Positions 1 through 8,999 are shown, counted from the stretch's first letter. The stretch is DNA of 64,000 bases from Thalassotalea euphylliae (GCF_003390395.1 NZ_QUOV01000001.1:2232001-2296000); one strand, 5' to 3'. Numbers and translations: made by a program. The notes: generated from the letters alone by a model not told the origin.

Positions 1-244
1 TAAACGCACCTTTAGCTACCTTGTTCCATGAACTATCAAGCTTACCCACTGACATGCCTTTGTCCTTAAACGTTAACATTTTGGCTGAAGTTTGCGCAGC
101 TTGAATAATCTTACTTTGATCTAGCTTACTGTGGCCGTCACCATGGGCGAAGGCTGATGAGGTGAAAATAAGCGTCGAGGCTAAAACGAGTCGGCTTATT
201 TTTTGAGTTAATGTTTGAGTTATTGCTTGAGTTAAAGCTTTCAT
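1..244 (-). CDS. Small secreted protein, DUF6488-like (partial, cut by window edge)
   Basis: The reading frame starts at an ATG at 244 and is still open at base 1, giving about 81 residues. It opens with MKALTQAITQTLTQK, then a hydrophobic signal segment ending in SSAFA, then HGDGHSKLDQSK, so export to the periplasm is likely. The HGDGHS start of the mature part and a later KLDSSW recall the DUF6488 family as I remember it; the role is unknown. It lies 19 bp after the transmembrane anchor gene at the end of the metal efflux operon, and its N-terminal histidines would suit metal binding (inference). The N-terminal xLTQ repeats come from a 12-bp tandem duplication. Confidence 0.6.
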   Translation of the reverse strand, partial: MKALTQAITQTLTQKISRLVLASTLIFTSSAFAHGDGHSKLDQSKIIQAAQTSAKMLTFKDKGMSVGKLDSSWNKVAKGAF

Positions 245-263
245 AATTTTTCCTTATTTGCTG

Positions 264-797
264 TTATTTAAGACCTTCAATGACATAGTTGCCACTGAAA
301 AGAAGTTGAATGTTGATGTCTTTATCTGAGTTGTTTTTCCAATACCAGCCGTGTGAACCGTCAAAAGGGACAGTGAAACTCCCTTTCATTTCTTCAACAC
401 TGGCAATGGTATAAGACTCAAAATAGCCTGTGGTATCGCCTTTGGGCTCGCCATGTAAGTCAACATATAAGGCACCACCATCGGTTACCCACTCGTAGGT
501 AGCTTTTTGAAACTTGTTCATACTCAACTTGTATTCAATGCCTTTGCCTGCTGGTACGGTAAGTAAAACAGCATCTTGCTCGCCATCAGATGATGCGGAT
601 GTTGGTGTTGAACCTGCTTCATTAAAGACAGTTAGCCCCAATTTTTGACCAACACCTGTCGGGTCGATGCTGTATTCTGCGGGTAGAATGAATAGCACTA
701 ATGCGATTACCGCAACAACGAGTGAACTGATGGTCGCTTTCACTAATGAGCGATTGGTTTGATTAACTTGACTGGTTTCCATAAAAATGTTTCTCAT
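264..797 (-). CDS. Transmembrane anchor protein of metal efflux operon
   Basis: A 177-residue protein with one N-terminal membrane helix (about residues 24-40, ending ILPAEY) followed by SIDPTGVGQKLGL, a segment typical of proteins annotated 'transmembrane anchor protein' beside RND metal pumps. The rest is a predicted periplasmic domain rich in beta strands. It sits between the HupE-like gene (about 70 bp upstream) and the small secreted protein (19 bp downstream), in line with the czcCBA genes. Its function is not known; presence in the operon suggests an accessory role in metal export. An in-frame second ATG at 782 (METSQ) is an equally plausible start; neither has a strong ribosome binding site. 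Confidence 0.65.
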   Translation of the reverse strand: MRNIFMETSQVNQTNRSLVKATISSLVVAVIALVLFILPAEYSIDPTGVGQKLGLTVFNEAGSTPTSASSDGEQDAVLLTVPAGKGIEYKLSMNKFQKATYEWVTDGGALYVDLHGEPKGDTTGYFESYTIASVEEMKGSFTVPFDGSHGWYWKNNSDKDINIQLLFSGNYVIEGLK

Positions 798-845
798 AAT
801 GGTTAACTAAAAATGTAGATTGATAAAACTAGCTGGCATTACTAT

Positions 846-880
846 CTGACAAAGCTAACTGACAAGGCTAACTGACAATA
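846..880. repeat. 13-bp tandem repeat over the HupE stop codon
   Basis: Three consecutive units of CTGACAARGCTAA, the third truncated, with period 13 beginning at 846, 859 and 872. The stop codon of the HupE-like gene (868-870) lies inside the second unit. Confidence 0.8.
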
Positions 881-1566
881 AAGCCTGTCAGCTGCATGCC
901 AACTAGCATAAAGCCCGCACTCATCAGCGCGGTATTGGTGGCTTTGGCAAAACGGTTAAAACTCTCAAATTGACGCCAGAAATTAATGGCCAATAAGATA
1001 AATATCAGTGCTAAGAATTGCCCTATCTCTACCCCGATATTGAACGACAGTAGGTTTGTCGCCAGCCCTTCACTCGGTAATGCAAACTCTTGTATTTTGG
1101 TGGCTAGGCCAAAACCGTGGAATAAGCCAAAAATCAACACGGTTTTTTTTGGATCCGGCTGTTTACCAAAGAAATGTTTAAAACCACCCAAGTTATCAAA
1201 ACCTTTGTAAACCACAGACAAACCAATAATGGCGTCAATCAGGTAGGCATTTACTTGAATGTTGGCTAACACGCCGGTCATCAAGGTCAAGCTATGACCA
1301 ATCGTAAACATACTGACATACAACAAAACATCACGCGTACTTCTTAAAAAGAAGAGCACACCGACCAAGAACAACAAGTGATCGTAGCCTGTTACCATGT
1401 GTTTCGCGCCGATATACACAAACGGTAATATTTGTACGCCGGTATTGTTTTCGAGAAAGTTACGTGTACTGTCATCAACACCGTGAGCGAAAGTTTCAAA
1501 AGAAACCAAGACTGCCAGCATTAACATTGGGCACCACAAATAAGTGAGTTTAAATTTTCCTAACAT
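868..1566 (-). CDS. HupE/UreJ-family membrane protein
   Basis: 232 residues with a cleavable signal ending in ETFA followed by HGVDD, then about six membrane helices. Family motifs are visible: GAKHMVTGYDHLLFL near residue 53 and FGLFHGFGLA near residue 146, which match the conserved HxxxGxDH and FGxxHGxGxA signatures of HupE/UreJ proteins. Members are considered nickel or cobalt permeases or metal-handling proteins. The gene begins 4 bp after the CzcA stop codon, so it is translationally linked to the pump. Substrate and direction of transport cannot be read from the sequence. Confidence 0.8.
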   Translation of the reverse strand: MLGKFKLTYLWCPMLMLAVLVSFETFAHGVDDSTRNFLENNTGVQILPFVYIGAKHMVTGYDHLLFLVGVLFFLRSTRDVLLYVSMFTIGHSLTLMTGVLANIQVNAYLIDAIIGLSVVYKGFDNLGGFKHFFGKQPDPKKTVLIFGLFHGFGLATKIQEFALPSEGLATNLLSFNIGVEIGQFLALIFILLAINFWRQFESFNRFAKATNTALMSAGFMLVGMQLTGFIVS

Positions 1567-1570
1567 CGAT

Positions 1571-4500
1571 TTACCCTTTTGCTATTGTTAAGTTGTTTTT
1601 TGCTGACACTAGTTGTTTATCGTTTGCATGTAACAAACGATAAAGTGCTGGTAAAACAAACAAAGTTAGAATGGTTGATGAAATAACGCCGCCAATCACC
1701 ACCGTAGCCAGTGGTCTTTGAACTTCAGAGCCAATGCCAGTATTTAGCGCCATTGGAATAAAACCTAGTGATGCCACTAAGGCCGTGGTAAGTACGGGAC
1801 GAAGTCGGGTTAAGGCGCCGGTAATGATTGCTTTTTCTAACGCATAGTTTTGTTTAATCAAATCGCGAATAAAAGACACCATGACCAAGCCATTAAGAAT
1901 GGCGATGCCCGAAAGCGCAATAAATCCAACCGCAGCAGAAATTGAAAAAGGTATATCGCGAATCATCAGGGCAAAAACACCACCTGTTAAGGCCAGAGGT
2001 ACCCCTGAAAAAATAATCAATGAATCTTTCATTGAGCCAAGTGCTAGTAGCAACAAGCCAATAATCAGCACAAGTGTCACAGGTACCACTATGCTTAAAC
2101 GCTGTGAGGCAGATTGCAATTTTTGATAGGTGCCACCGTACTCAATCCAATAGCCCGCTGGCAGTTCAACATTGGCATTAACCGCTTGTTGAATATCCTT
2201 AACAAAGCTTCCTAAGTCTCTGCCACGGACATTGGCGGTAACCACCACACGGCGCTTGCCGTTTTCACGATTGACTTGGTTGGCACCCACCACCATCTCG
2301 ATATTGGCCAATTCTTGCAGCGGTACATAACTCTTTTCTGACACTGAATTTGGCAATGAGATCGGCACTGAGATCGGTAATTGGCCTAAGGCATCCACGT
2401 CTTGACGCTGTTGTTCAGGTAACCGCACAACAATATCAAAGCGTTTATCACCTTGATAAAATTTACCCGCGGTTTTGCCTCCCATAGCAATTGCTACCTG
2501 AGCTTGGAAGTCCGCAAGGCTCAAACCATATAACGCCAGTTGCTCGCGTTTAGGAGAAAAGGTCAACACAGGTAAACCCTTGGTTTGCTCTACTTGCACA
2601 TCACGAATGCCGTCAACGTTCACAATGGCTTTTTCTAACGCCTTGCCAAGTTCAGCTAAGGTATCAAAATCGTCGCCAAATACTTTAATGGCTAGCTCAG
2701 CACGCACACCCGCAAGCAGTTCATTAAAGCGCATTTGAATCGGTTGCAAAAATTCATAACGATTACCTGGCACAGGGGTTACTAACGCTTCCAACTCTTT
2801 GACTAAAGCTTCTTTAGGCTTGTTTGGGTTAGGCCATTCATCTCGCGGTTTTAAAATAATAAAGTTATCGGCAACGCTCGGTGGCACGGCGTCTGTGGCG
2901 ACATCTGGCGTGCCCACTTTGGCAAACACTCGCTCAACTTCTGGCAGTTGTTTGATCCGTTCTTCCAGTGCTTTTTGCATCGCAATAGATTGCGATAACG
3001 AAGTACCTGGAATGCGCAGCGCATGCATGGCAATATCGCCTTCATCGAGGTTCGGAACAAATTCACTGCCCAGTTGTGTGCTCATCACACCGGCATAGCT
3101 GACCAACGCCACAGCACCTGCTACCACCAACCAACGTGCTTTTAACACGAACGTTAGAATTGGTTGATAAAGTGAAACGCTTGCTTTAATAATCACGTTT
3201 TCTTTTTCTACCACTTTACCTTTAAACGTTAAGGCAATAGCGGCAGGAATAAAGGTAATCGATAAAATCATGGCGCTAATCAAAGCGATCACCACGGTAA
3301 TCGCCATGGGGTGGAACATCTTGCCTTCTACCCCTGACAAGGCAAAGATGGGCAGATAAACGGCGGTGATAATAAAGACACCAAATAGTGCTGGGCGGAT
3401 CACTTCTCGGGTTGCGTCATACACCAAAACTAAGCGTTCTTTTACCGGTAATATCTTACCTTTTGAAGCATGGCTTAAACGGCGCAAACAGTTTTCGACA
3501 ATAATAATCGCGCCATCGACGAGTAGGCCAAAATCCAATGCCCCTAAGCTCATTAAGTTCGCGCTCGTACGGGTTTGGATCATGCCAGTTACTGTCATTA
3601 ACATGGCAAAAGGGATCACCAGCGCGGTTAGTAATGCTGCTTTGATATTACCAAGCAATAAAAACAACACGACAATTACTAACACGGCACCTTCGGTCAG
3701 ATTCATTTTAACCGTGTCTAAAGTTTTATTAACTAACTTAGTACGGTCATAAACCGCGTTAACCACTATACCTTGTGGCAACGACTTGCTGATTTCCTCA
3801 AGCTTTTCACCCACTCCTTTGGCAACCTTTTGGCTGTTTTCACCAATTAGCATAAACACTGTACTGAGCACGACTTCACGGCCATTTTGGGTCGCTGCAC
3901 CTGAGCGTAATTCTTTGCCTTCAGTTACGTCAGCAACGTCTTTAACGCGCAGAATTTGCCCAGCTTTTGCTGTTAAAGAGTTTAATGGCAACGGAATATT
4001 AGCCAGTTGCTCAACGCTATCGACTTGGCCTGGCAAGCGAATTAACCACTGGGCACCACTTTTTTCGATAAAGCCAGCACCGCGATTTTGGTTATGTGTG
4101 CCAACAGCCTTGATCACGTCTTGCTGGCTTAAGCCAAACATCAGCAGTTTATCTGGGTTTATGGCAATTAAAATCTCGCGCTTATAGCCGCCAATGGGGT
4201 TAACTTCAACCACCCCTTCTACTTGCATTAGCTGCGGGCGAATAACCCAGTCGTGAACAGTTCTTAAATCGGTTGACGTGATTGCACTGCCATCAGGGTT
4301 AGTTGCCCCTGCTTTCGCGTCCACCGTAAACATAAAGATTTCACCAAGCCCCGTTGATATAGGGCCTAATTCGGGCTCCAATCCAGCGGGTATTTCTGAC
4401 TTAGCGGCACTTAAACGCTCATTCACTAACTGGCGCGCAAAATAAATATCGGTTTCATCACTAAAAACGGCAACTACTTGAGACAAGCCATAGCGTGAAA

Positions 4501-4753
4501 CGGAGCGGGTGTAGGTTAGGTTAGGAACACCTGAAAGCGCGGTTTCTATTGGAAATGTCACCCTTTGCTCAACTTCCAATGGCGTAAAACCCGCCGTTTC
4601 CGTGTTGATGACTACTTGCACGTTAGTAATGTCTGGTACAGCGTCAATCGGTAGTTTTTGGAAATTCCAAAGCCCTAACATGGCAACCGCAAACACAAAT
4701 ACTAGTATCAGCTTACTGCGCTCAATAGAAAATTTTAAAATCGATTCCAACAT
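1571..4753 (-). CDS. czcA: Heavy-metal efflux RND permease, CzcA/CusA family
   Basis: 1060 residues, full family length, inner-membrane proton antiporter of a tripartite pump. Helix 4 carries DFGLLVDGAIIIVEN with Asp407, Asp413 and Glu420, matching the proton-relay residues of CzcA (D402, D408, E415). This favours divalent cations (Zn, Co, Cd or Ni) over the CusA monovalent type. The N-terminal helix is followed by the usual LPIDAVPDITNVQVV segment, and two large periplasmic domains follow the first and seventh helices. It starts 11 bp after the adaptor gene and ends 4 bp before the HupE-like gene. Which metal it exports is not decided by the sequence. Confidence 0.93.
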   Translation of the reverse strand: MLESILKFSIERSKLILVFVFAVAMLGLWNFQKLPIDAVPDITNVQVVINTETAGFTPLEVEQRVTFPIETALSGVPNLTYTRSVSRYGLSQVVAVFSDETDIYFARQLVNERLSAAKSEIPAGLEPELGPISTGLGEIFMFTVDAKAGATNPDGSAITSTDLRTVHDWVIRPQLMQVEGVVEVNPIGGYKREILIAINPDKLLMFGLSQQDVIKAVGTHNQNRGAGFIEKSGAQWLIRLPGQVDSVEQLANIPLPLNSLTAKAGQILRVKDVADVTEGKELRSGAATQNGREVVLSTVFMLIGENSQKVAKGVGEKLEEISKSLPQGIVVNAVYDRTKLVNKTLDTVKMNLTEGAVLVIVVLFLLLGNIKAALLTALVIPFAMLMTVTGMIQTRTSANLMSLGALDFGLLVDGAIIIVENCLRRLSHASKGKILPVKERLVLVYDATREVIRPALFGVFIITAVYLPIFALSGVEGKMFHPMAITVVIALISAMILSITFIPAAIALTFKGKVVEKENVIIKASVSLYQPILTFVLKARWLVVAGAVALVSYAGVMSTQLGSEFVPNLDEGDIAMHALRIPGTSLSQSIAMQKALEERIKQLPEVERVFAKVGTPDVATDAVPPSVADNFIILKPRDEWPNPNKPKEALVKELEALVTPVPGNRYEFLQPIQMRFNELLAGVRAELAIKVFGDDFDTLAELGKALEKAIVNVDGIRDVQVEQTKGLPVLTFSPKREQLALYGLSLADFQAQVAIAMGGKTAGKFYQGDKRFDIVVRLPEQQRQDVDALGQLPISVPISLPNSVSEKSYVPLQELANIEMVVGANQVNRENGKRRVVVTANVRGRDLGSFVKDIQQAVNANVELPAGYWIEYGGTYQKLQSASQRLSIVVPVTLVLIIGLLLLALGSMKDSLIIFSGVPLALTGGVFALMIRDIPFSISAAVGFIALSGIAILNGLVMVSFIRDLIKQNYALEKAIITGALTRLRPVLTTALVASLGFIPMALNTGIGSEVQRPLATVVIGGVISSTILTLFVLPALYRLLHANDKQLVSAKNNLTIAKG

Positions 4754-4764
4754 ATCATCAATTC

Positions 4765-6003
4765 CTAGTGGTCGTGTGAAGCGCCAGACTTTTCAATGTC
4801 GGCCTTGATGATGTAACTATTGGTGGTAACGTATTCTGTGCCTAGTGGTATACCGCCAAGCACTTCCACCCAAGGGCCTGCTTTACGGCCGAGTTCAAGC
4901 ATCCGTACTTCGTATTGGTCACCAAATTTACCGTAGACCACGGTAAAATCACGAAATGACTGTAACCCTTCGGCTTTAACCGCTTTTTCGACCGTATAGG
5001 TATTCACCAGTACTTGCCCGGTGACAAATTGCCCTAGGCTAAACAACCCTTGGCTATTATCGATTACCGCGCGGTAAACTTTCGCTTGCTGCGCAGTTAA
5101 TTGATAAAGCGACTCCGTTAACACAGTTTTTATGGGTGTTTCGCTGCTAGCAATATGGATATCAACTTTGGCACCTAATGTGATTTTCGCTTGATCCATA
5201 GGGTAAACATTGACATCCGCCAATAGCTTGCTGGTGTCAGTGATGCTAAGCAGCACACGATCACCAGACTGCTCGCCAACGCCAACATTTTGTTGGGTAA
5301 TCACACCGCTAATTGGCGATGTTATTTGGTAAGTTTGTAGACTTTCATTGGCTTCGATGGTCATGAGCACTTGGCCTTTTTTGACCTTATCACCCATTGT
5401 TGCGTTTAGTGATTTCACCTCGCCGGCAAAGCGAGCAGCAACATTACGAGTCGCGTTGGCGGGTAATGAAAGCGCGCCATAAACTTTTAACCGTTCTTCC
5501 ATTTCCTGACTGGCTACCACTTCCGTTTCAATCCCCATCGACTGTGCAAGCGCGTTTGGAATTTGGATACGCCCCTCAAAGTTGTCATAAGACCATTGGT
5601 AGCTTTTTCCTTGATAGTACGCCGTTAACGTCACCAGAAATGAATGTGGCTCGTAAATTTCCATGTTGCCGCGCTGATAGTCGTTTTCAACAAAGAAGTT
5701 AATGTCGTCAACACCGTCGCCAAGGCGCGTTAGCTTAACGTTAACCTCAAATTCTTGTGCATTTATCGGCTGACCGGATTTAGTTGCGTAAACGCGAAAT
5801 TCGGGGGGTACACCCGTTTCGAAGATCGCCAATTCAATGGCAAAATCACCATCGCGCAGCATACGACCATTGTTTGGCCCCTTCTCTACTTCCGCTTGAA
5901 TTTCAACTGGCTGACTTTCGGCATTGGCACTTTGGCTATATATCGAAAATCCGAAACCTAGCTGACTTAACGCGATAACTGCGGCTATTGATTTAAGTTT
6001 CAT
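4765..6003 (-). CDS. czcB: RND efflux periplasmic adaptor, CzcB type
   Basis: 412 residues beginning with a signal peptide (MKLKSIAAVIALSQLGF to about residue 28, SANAES). The core shows the split biotinyl/lipoyl-like domain (GEVKSLNATMGDKVKKGQVL and later TSPISGVITQQNVGVGEQ) and a beta-barrel segment, as in membrane-fusion proteins that join an RND pump to TolC. The protein ends in SGASHDH, a histidine tail often seen in metal pump adaptors. The N-terminal 150 residues form an extra domain, also common in the CzcB group. It lies between the outer-membrane channel (11 bp) and the permease (11 bp). Confidence 0.9.
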   Translation of the reverse strand: MKLKSIAAVIALSQLGFGFSIYSQSANAESQPVEIQAEVEKGPNNGRMLRDGDFAIELAIFETGVPPEFRVYATKSGQPINAQEFEVNVKLTRLGDGVDDINFFVENDYQRGNMEIYEPHSFLVTLTAYYQGKSYQWSYDNFEGRIQIPNALAQSMGIETEVVASQEMEERLKVYGALSLPANATRNVAARFAGEVKSLNATMGDKVKKGQVLMTIEANESLQTYQITSPISGVITQQNVGVGEQSGDRVLLSITDTSKLLADVNVYPMDQAKITLGAKVDIHIASSETPIKTVLTESLYQLTAQQAKVYRAVIDNSQGLFSLGQFVTGQVLVNTYTVEKAVKAEGLQSFRDFTVVYGKFGDQYEVRMLELGRKAGPWVEVLGGIPLGTEYVTTNSYIIKADIEKSGASHDH

Positions 6004-6014
6004 TATCTTCTCTC

Positions 6015-7331
6015 TTACCTTGACACTGACGTGCCAGTTAATCGTTCTAACTCAATGTTAAATTGTTGAATATTGGTATAAGCATCTATCAATTGTGACT
6101 GCGCATTAATCAGCTCTTGCTGAACCGCATAGAGGTCGGTATAGCGATAGCTGCCCAATTGATAGGCTTCATTAGCTTTACTGCTCGCTTGCTGCAAATA
6201 AGGAATCGACTGATTTGTCAGGCTGTCGATAACGTGAAGGTTGTGCTTTAGTTTATGGGTTAACAGTAACGCTTGTGTTGAGATGCGCTGATACAGCGCA
6301 GTTGACTCGGCCCTGCTTTGATTTTGCTTGGCTTTAAGGGCTGCAATTTGACCTTTATTTCTATGACTAGTGCCAAATGGGACGGTTATGCCTGCGGTAA
6401 ACGAGTAATCATCAGCGACCTCATTGCGTCTTATTCCCGTTGTTATCTGCCAAGCTGGATCTTGTTCCGTTATGGCTAAGTCAATGGCGGATTGGGCGAT
6501 ATCTTGCTCAACTAAAAAGCGCTTTAATAATGGATTGGATGTTAACTTTGCCAACGCACTATCCAGCGATTTAACGCTTAGAATATCAGCCAAATTACCT
6601 ACGATATCAAAGTCAGTACCGCTGGCATTCTCGCCACTCCAGCTATCAGAAAACTGCGCCGCAAGCTGTGCCTTAGAAGCGGCTATTTCATGGGTTAAGT
6701 CTTCCACCTCTAGTGTGAACATTGACAGCGCCGCTTTTGCCCGCAACTCATCAACAACAAACAGCTTACCAGCGCTTACCTTCTTACTGATTTGCTGAAC
6801 CACAGCTTGCGCTTGTTGTTCGGCCAGTTTGGCAAGCTTTAGCTTTTCCTGCTGGGAAAGTATTGTGATAAAAATACTCGCTGTCTCAGCCGCGATATCA
6901 ATGGCTTTAATTTCCCGTTCGATCGTTGCGGCTGCAACTTCACTGTTTGCGAGCTTTACCCGTGAATCTATAATATCGTCTTCGAGTAACCACGAAATAC
7001 TCAGTGTCGTTTGCAGCCCTTTAATACCAGAGTAACTCCCTGTACCAAACGCATCTTCGACCATAGCATTTACCGCAAGCGGTGTGCCTACTCCTGCTTG
7101 TTCAACCAGTGCTTGTGCCGCCTCAGTTTTATAAGTAAATGTTGCCAGCTCAGGGTGCTGCTTTAGCGATAAGGCAATGGCTTTATTCAGCGACATGGCT
7201 TCTGCGGCATTAGCTGTTGCAGCCACGGATAAATTGACTGACAGTGCAATACAACAGAGTCCTACGCGGCCAACCCCCTTTAAATACCGATTCACAATCG
7301 GTTTTAAGTTTAAATTTTTCCCACAAAACAT
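6015..7331 (-). CDS. czcC: Outer-membrane TolC-family channel, CzcC type
   Basis: 438 residues with a signal sequence ending near ANAAEA (about residue 44). Two repeated coiled-coil alpha-helical regions of the outer membrane efflux protein family follow (for example LSLKQHPELATFTYK near the N terminus and long Gln/Ala-rich helices after). It is the first gene of the metal efflux operon; the start ATG at 7331 lies about 155 bp downstream of a TAAAACC-N11-GGTTTTA dyad shared with the blaI-like promoter. Together with the two genes downstream it would span the envelope from inner to outer membrane. Confidence 0.88.
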   Translation of the reverse strand: MFCGKNLNLKPIVNRYLKGVGRVGLCCIALSVNLSVAATANAAEAMSLNKAIALSLKQHPELATFTYKTEAAQALVEQAGVGTPLAVNAMVEDAFGTGSYSGIKGLQTTLSISWLLEDDIIDSRVKLANSEVAAATIEREIKAIDIAAETASIFITILSQQEKLKLAKLAEQQAQAVVQQISKKVSAGKLFVVDELRAKAALSMFTLEVEDLTHEIAASKAQLAAQFSDSWSGENASGTDFDIVGNLADILSVKSLDSALAKLTSNPLLKRFLVEQDIAQSAIDLAITEQDPAWQITTGIRRNEVADDYSFTAGITVPFGTSHRNKGQIAALKAKQNQSRAESTALYQRISTQALLLTHKLKHNLHVIDSLTNQSIPYLQQASSKANEAYQLGSYRYTDLYAVQQELINAQSQLIDAYTNIQQFNIELERLTGTSVSR

Positions 7332-7484
7332 GCGTCTAACCTTTACGTTATAAGTGTATAAGTGCTTATGTGTTTAACCTCATTTGAGGTTGTTTATCTT
7401 TGTACTAACCTGTACCTAGCTTGCTCAGAACGGCTTTAAGCTCCATAAAATGCGTTTTTGCGTTAATAGCAAGAAACCGACAGC

Positions 7485-7509
7485 TAAAACCCATCCATAA
7501 TCGGTTTTA
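7485..7509. promoter_or_regulatory. Putative repressor operator upstream of the czc operon
   Basis: Perfect 7-bp inverted repeat TAAAACC (7485-7491), 11-bp spacer, GGTTTTA (7503-7509). The identical arms and spacing recur at 8975-8999 in front of the blaI-like gene. Just beside it, at 7474-7483, is AAACCGACAG, also present in the other promoter. A further half-matching site begins at 7533 (TAATACC, N11, GG). Binding by the BlaI-type protein is inferred from its occurrence at both promoters. Confidence 0.6.
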
Positions 7510-7587
7510 AATGTAAAAAAATAGCTAAATTTTAATACCTAGTTATTAATGGCCAATTTTTAATGATTGGCTATTAATGGCTAGCTT

Positions 7588-8532
7588 CTAATGACTAAAT
7601 AAGGTCTCCATAAAGTGATGAATGCCGTCGATAGAAGTTGTTGAAATAACCACTAATAAGGTCAATAAGATGACTGTAATGCCTTTATGTACGGGGGCTA
7701 ATTTCAGTTTGTCGAGTAGAAAATAAATACGTTGCTCCAGCACATCAGCGCCAAAATTTACGACCAAATCATTGCTTTTTAACAGGCTACTTTGGGCATT
7801 AAATTTAGCGATTTTGACTAGAGTGCTAGCAACGAATAGCTTTGGCGTGCCACTTTCAATAACGGCACTGTCTGCTGCTTGCTCCATTGCAAGCGTCATA
7901 TGTAATTTAAGCCTTTGCCCTATCGGTTTAATAAAAAACGTACTTAGCAGTGAAAACAGCCATTTCTTAAATGGATCATTTGCTAATCTGTGCGCTTTTT
8001 CATGCTTGATCACAACATCATATTCTTCAGCAGATGTTTGATTGATAAGCCCTGTACTAACAAAGCATTTTTTAGTAAAAAAACCTGTGGTAAAAGCTGA
8101 CGCGTTATCCGTTTCCAGTTGATAGACACCAGCTTCTTTTTCATTGGCAAAATTTAACAAGGCGGACACTTCTTTTTTATGCAGCCAAAGGTCCTTTATA
8201 CTGCGAGCCAGTACAAAGACAATATAGCTAACCAAGGCGATCACGCTAACGCCATGCCAGCTATGCCATTGAAAGTCAGCCATATGATGCCAATGGGGAA
8301 AACCATAGCCAGTTAATGAATCATTGGTGTGATAGGAGGTAAACAAATAGCCAGAACTTGCTACACTGACTAGCCAAGGTAAAAGCACAATAGACCATAG
8401 CAAGAGCTTGCGAGAGTCTAATTGAATATTGAGGACTTGTTGGCTGACTAGGGAAAATAGCGCAGACAAGAAAATATTTGCCACGACAAAAGTGATCGAG
8501 AAAATTGCCAACACATTCAACAATACTTCCAT
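7588..8532 (-). CDS. M56-family (BlaR1/MecR1-like) membrane metallopeptidase, probable metal-sensing transducer
   Basis: About 314 residues with N-terminal and C-terminal membrane helices and a cytoplasmic zinc peptidase motif HEKAH (residues 177-181). I place the start at the ATG at 8532 because AGGA lies 7 bases before it; an upstream in-frame TTG at 8538 has none. BlaR1-type proteins sense an extracellular signal and cleave the partner repressor. Here there is no beta-lactam-binding domain. Instead the loop after helix 2 is histidine rich (H68, then PHWHH at 79-83, H90, H93), which suggests metal sensing. It follows the blaI-like gene by 9 bp and precedes the czc operon. Role inferred. Confidence 0.82.
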   Translation of the reverse strand: MEVLLNVLAIFSITFVVANIFLSALFSLVSQQVLNIQLDSRKLLLWSIVLLPWLVSVASSGYLFTSYHTNDSLTGYGFPHWHHMADFQWHSWHGVSVIALVSYIVFVLARSIKDLWLHKKEVSALLNFANEKEAGVYQLETDNASAFTTGFFTKKCFVSTGLINQTSAEEYDVVIKHEKAHRLANDPFKKWLFSLLSTFFIKPIGQRLKLHMTLAMEQAADSAVIESGTPKLFVASTLVKIAKFNAQSSLLKSNDLVVNFGADVLEQRIYFLLDKLKLAPVHKGITVILLTLLVVISTTSIDGIHHFMETLFSH

Positions 8533-8541
8533 CGTCAAATC

Positions 8542-8928
8542 CTAATCGTTCTCGTCAGTTAGCTTTTGTTTCTGCGCTTCAATCAATGCTTCTAACTTAG
8601 ACAGTTGCTCGACATTAAAGTCTTTCGACATAGAAGAAAATGCAGCAATGAGACTGTTATCGTCTTCAGTGACAAAATCGCTAGTGACCGACTTGATCAA
8701 TTGACCAATCAATTCATGTCTTTCAACGCGAGGGCGATAGTGAAAGGCATAGCCAATTTTCTCTCTTGCCAACAGATCTTTCTTAAACAAACGATCTAAC
8801 GTGCTTTGATAGGTATTTAAACTACCACCGCGAATTCTTTCAAAGTGAGCAAATACCTGTTTCACATCTGCGGACTTGTGTTGCCACAAGTACTGCAGCA
8901 CTAATTTTTCTAACTCACCTAATTTCAT
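8542..8928 (-). CDS. BlaI/MecI/CopY-family transcriptional repressor
   Basis: 128 residues, the usual size for the family. It starts MKLGELEKLVLQYLWQ, a winged-helix N terminus typical of BlaI/CopY proteins, with the recognition helix region GSLNTYQSTLDRLFKK near residue 36 and a C-terminal dimerisation helix. In characterised systems the paired M56 peptidase removes the repressor from DNA. The gene's own promoter contains two copies of a TAAWACC-N11-GGTWTTA dyad and the neighbouring czc operon has one, so it probably represses itself, the peptidase and the pump. It lacks the cysteine cluster of CopY, so direct metal binding is not suggested. Confidence 0.87.
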   Translation of the reverse strand: MKLGELEKLVLQYLWQHKSADVKQVFAHFERIRGGSLNTYQSTLDRLFKKDLLAREKIGYAFHYRPRVERHELIGQLIKSVTSDFVTEDDNSLIAAFSSMSKDFNVEQLSKLEALIEAQKQKLTDEND

Positions 8929-8940
8929 ATGAGCACCTAC

Positions 8941-8999
8941 TAATACCGATTAACGATGGGTATTAAGCCAAAAATAAAACCGACAGTCAATGGGTTTTA
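8941..8999 (-). promoter_or_regulatory. blaI-like promoter with two tandem operator dyads
   Basis: Two inverted repeats with the same architecture: TAATACC-N11-GGTATTA (8941-8965) and TAAAACC-N11-GGTTTTA (8975-8999), centres 34 bp apart. On the minus strand a promoter-like TTGACT (8985-8990) and TTAATA (8961-8966) with an 18-bp spacer lie inside the dyads, so occupancy would block polymerase. The start codon of the repressor is 13 bp from the nearer dyad. Confidence 0.65.

Noticed and set aside
7551..7571. GCCAAT/ATTGGC hairpin after the M56 gene
   Set aside because: Six-base stem, A/T-rich loop and no clean T run; not convincing as a terminator.
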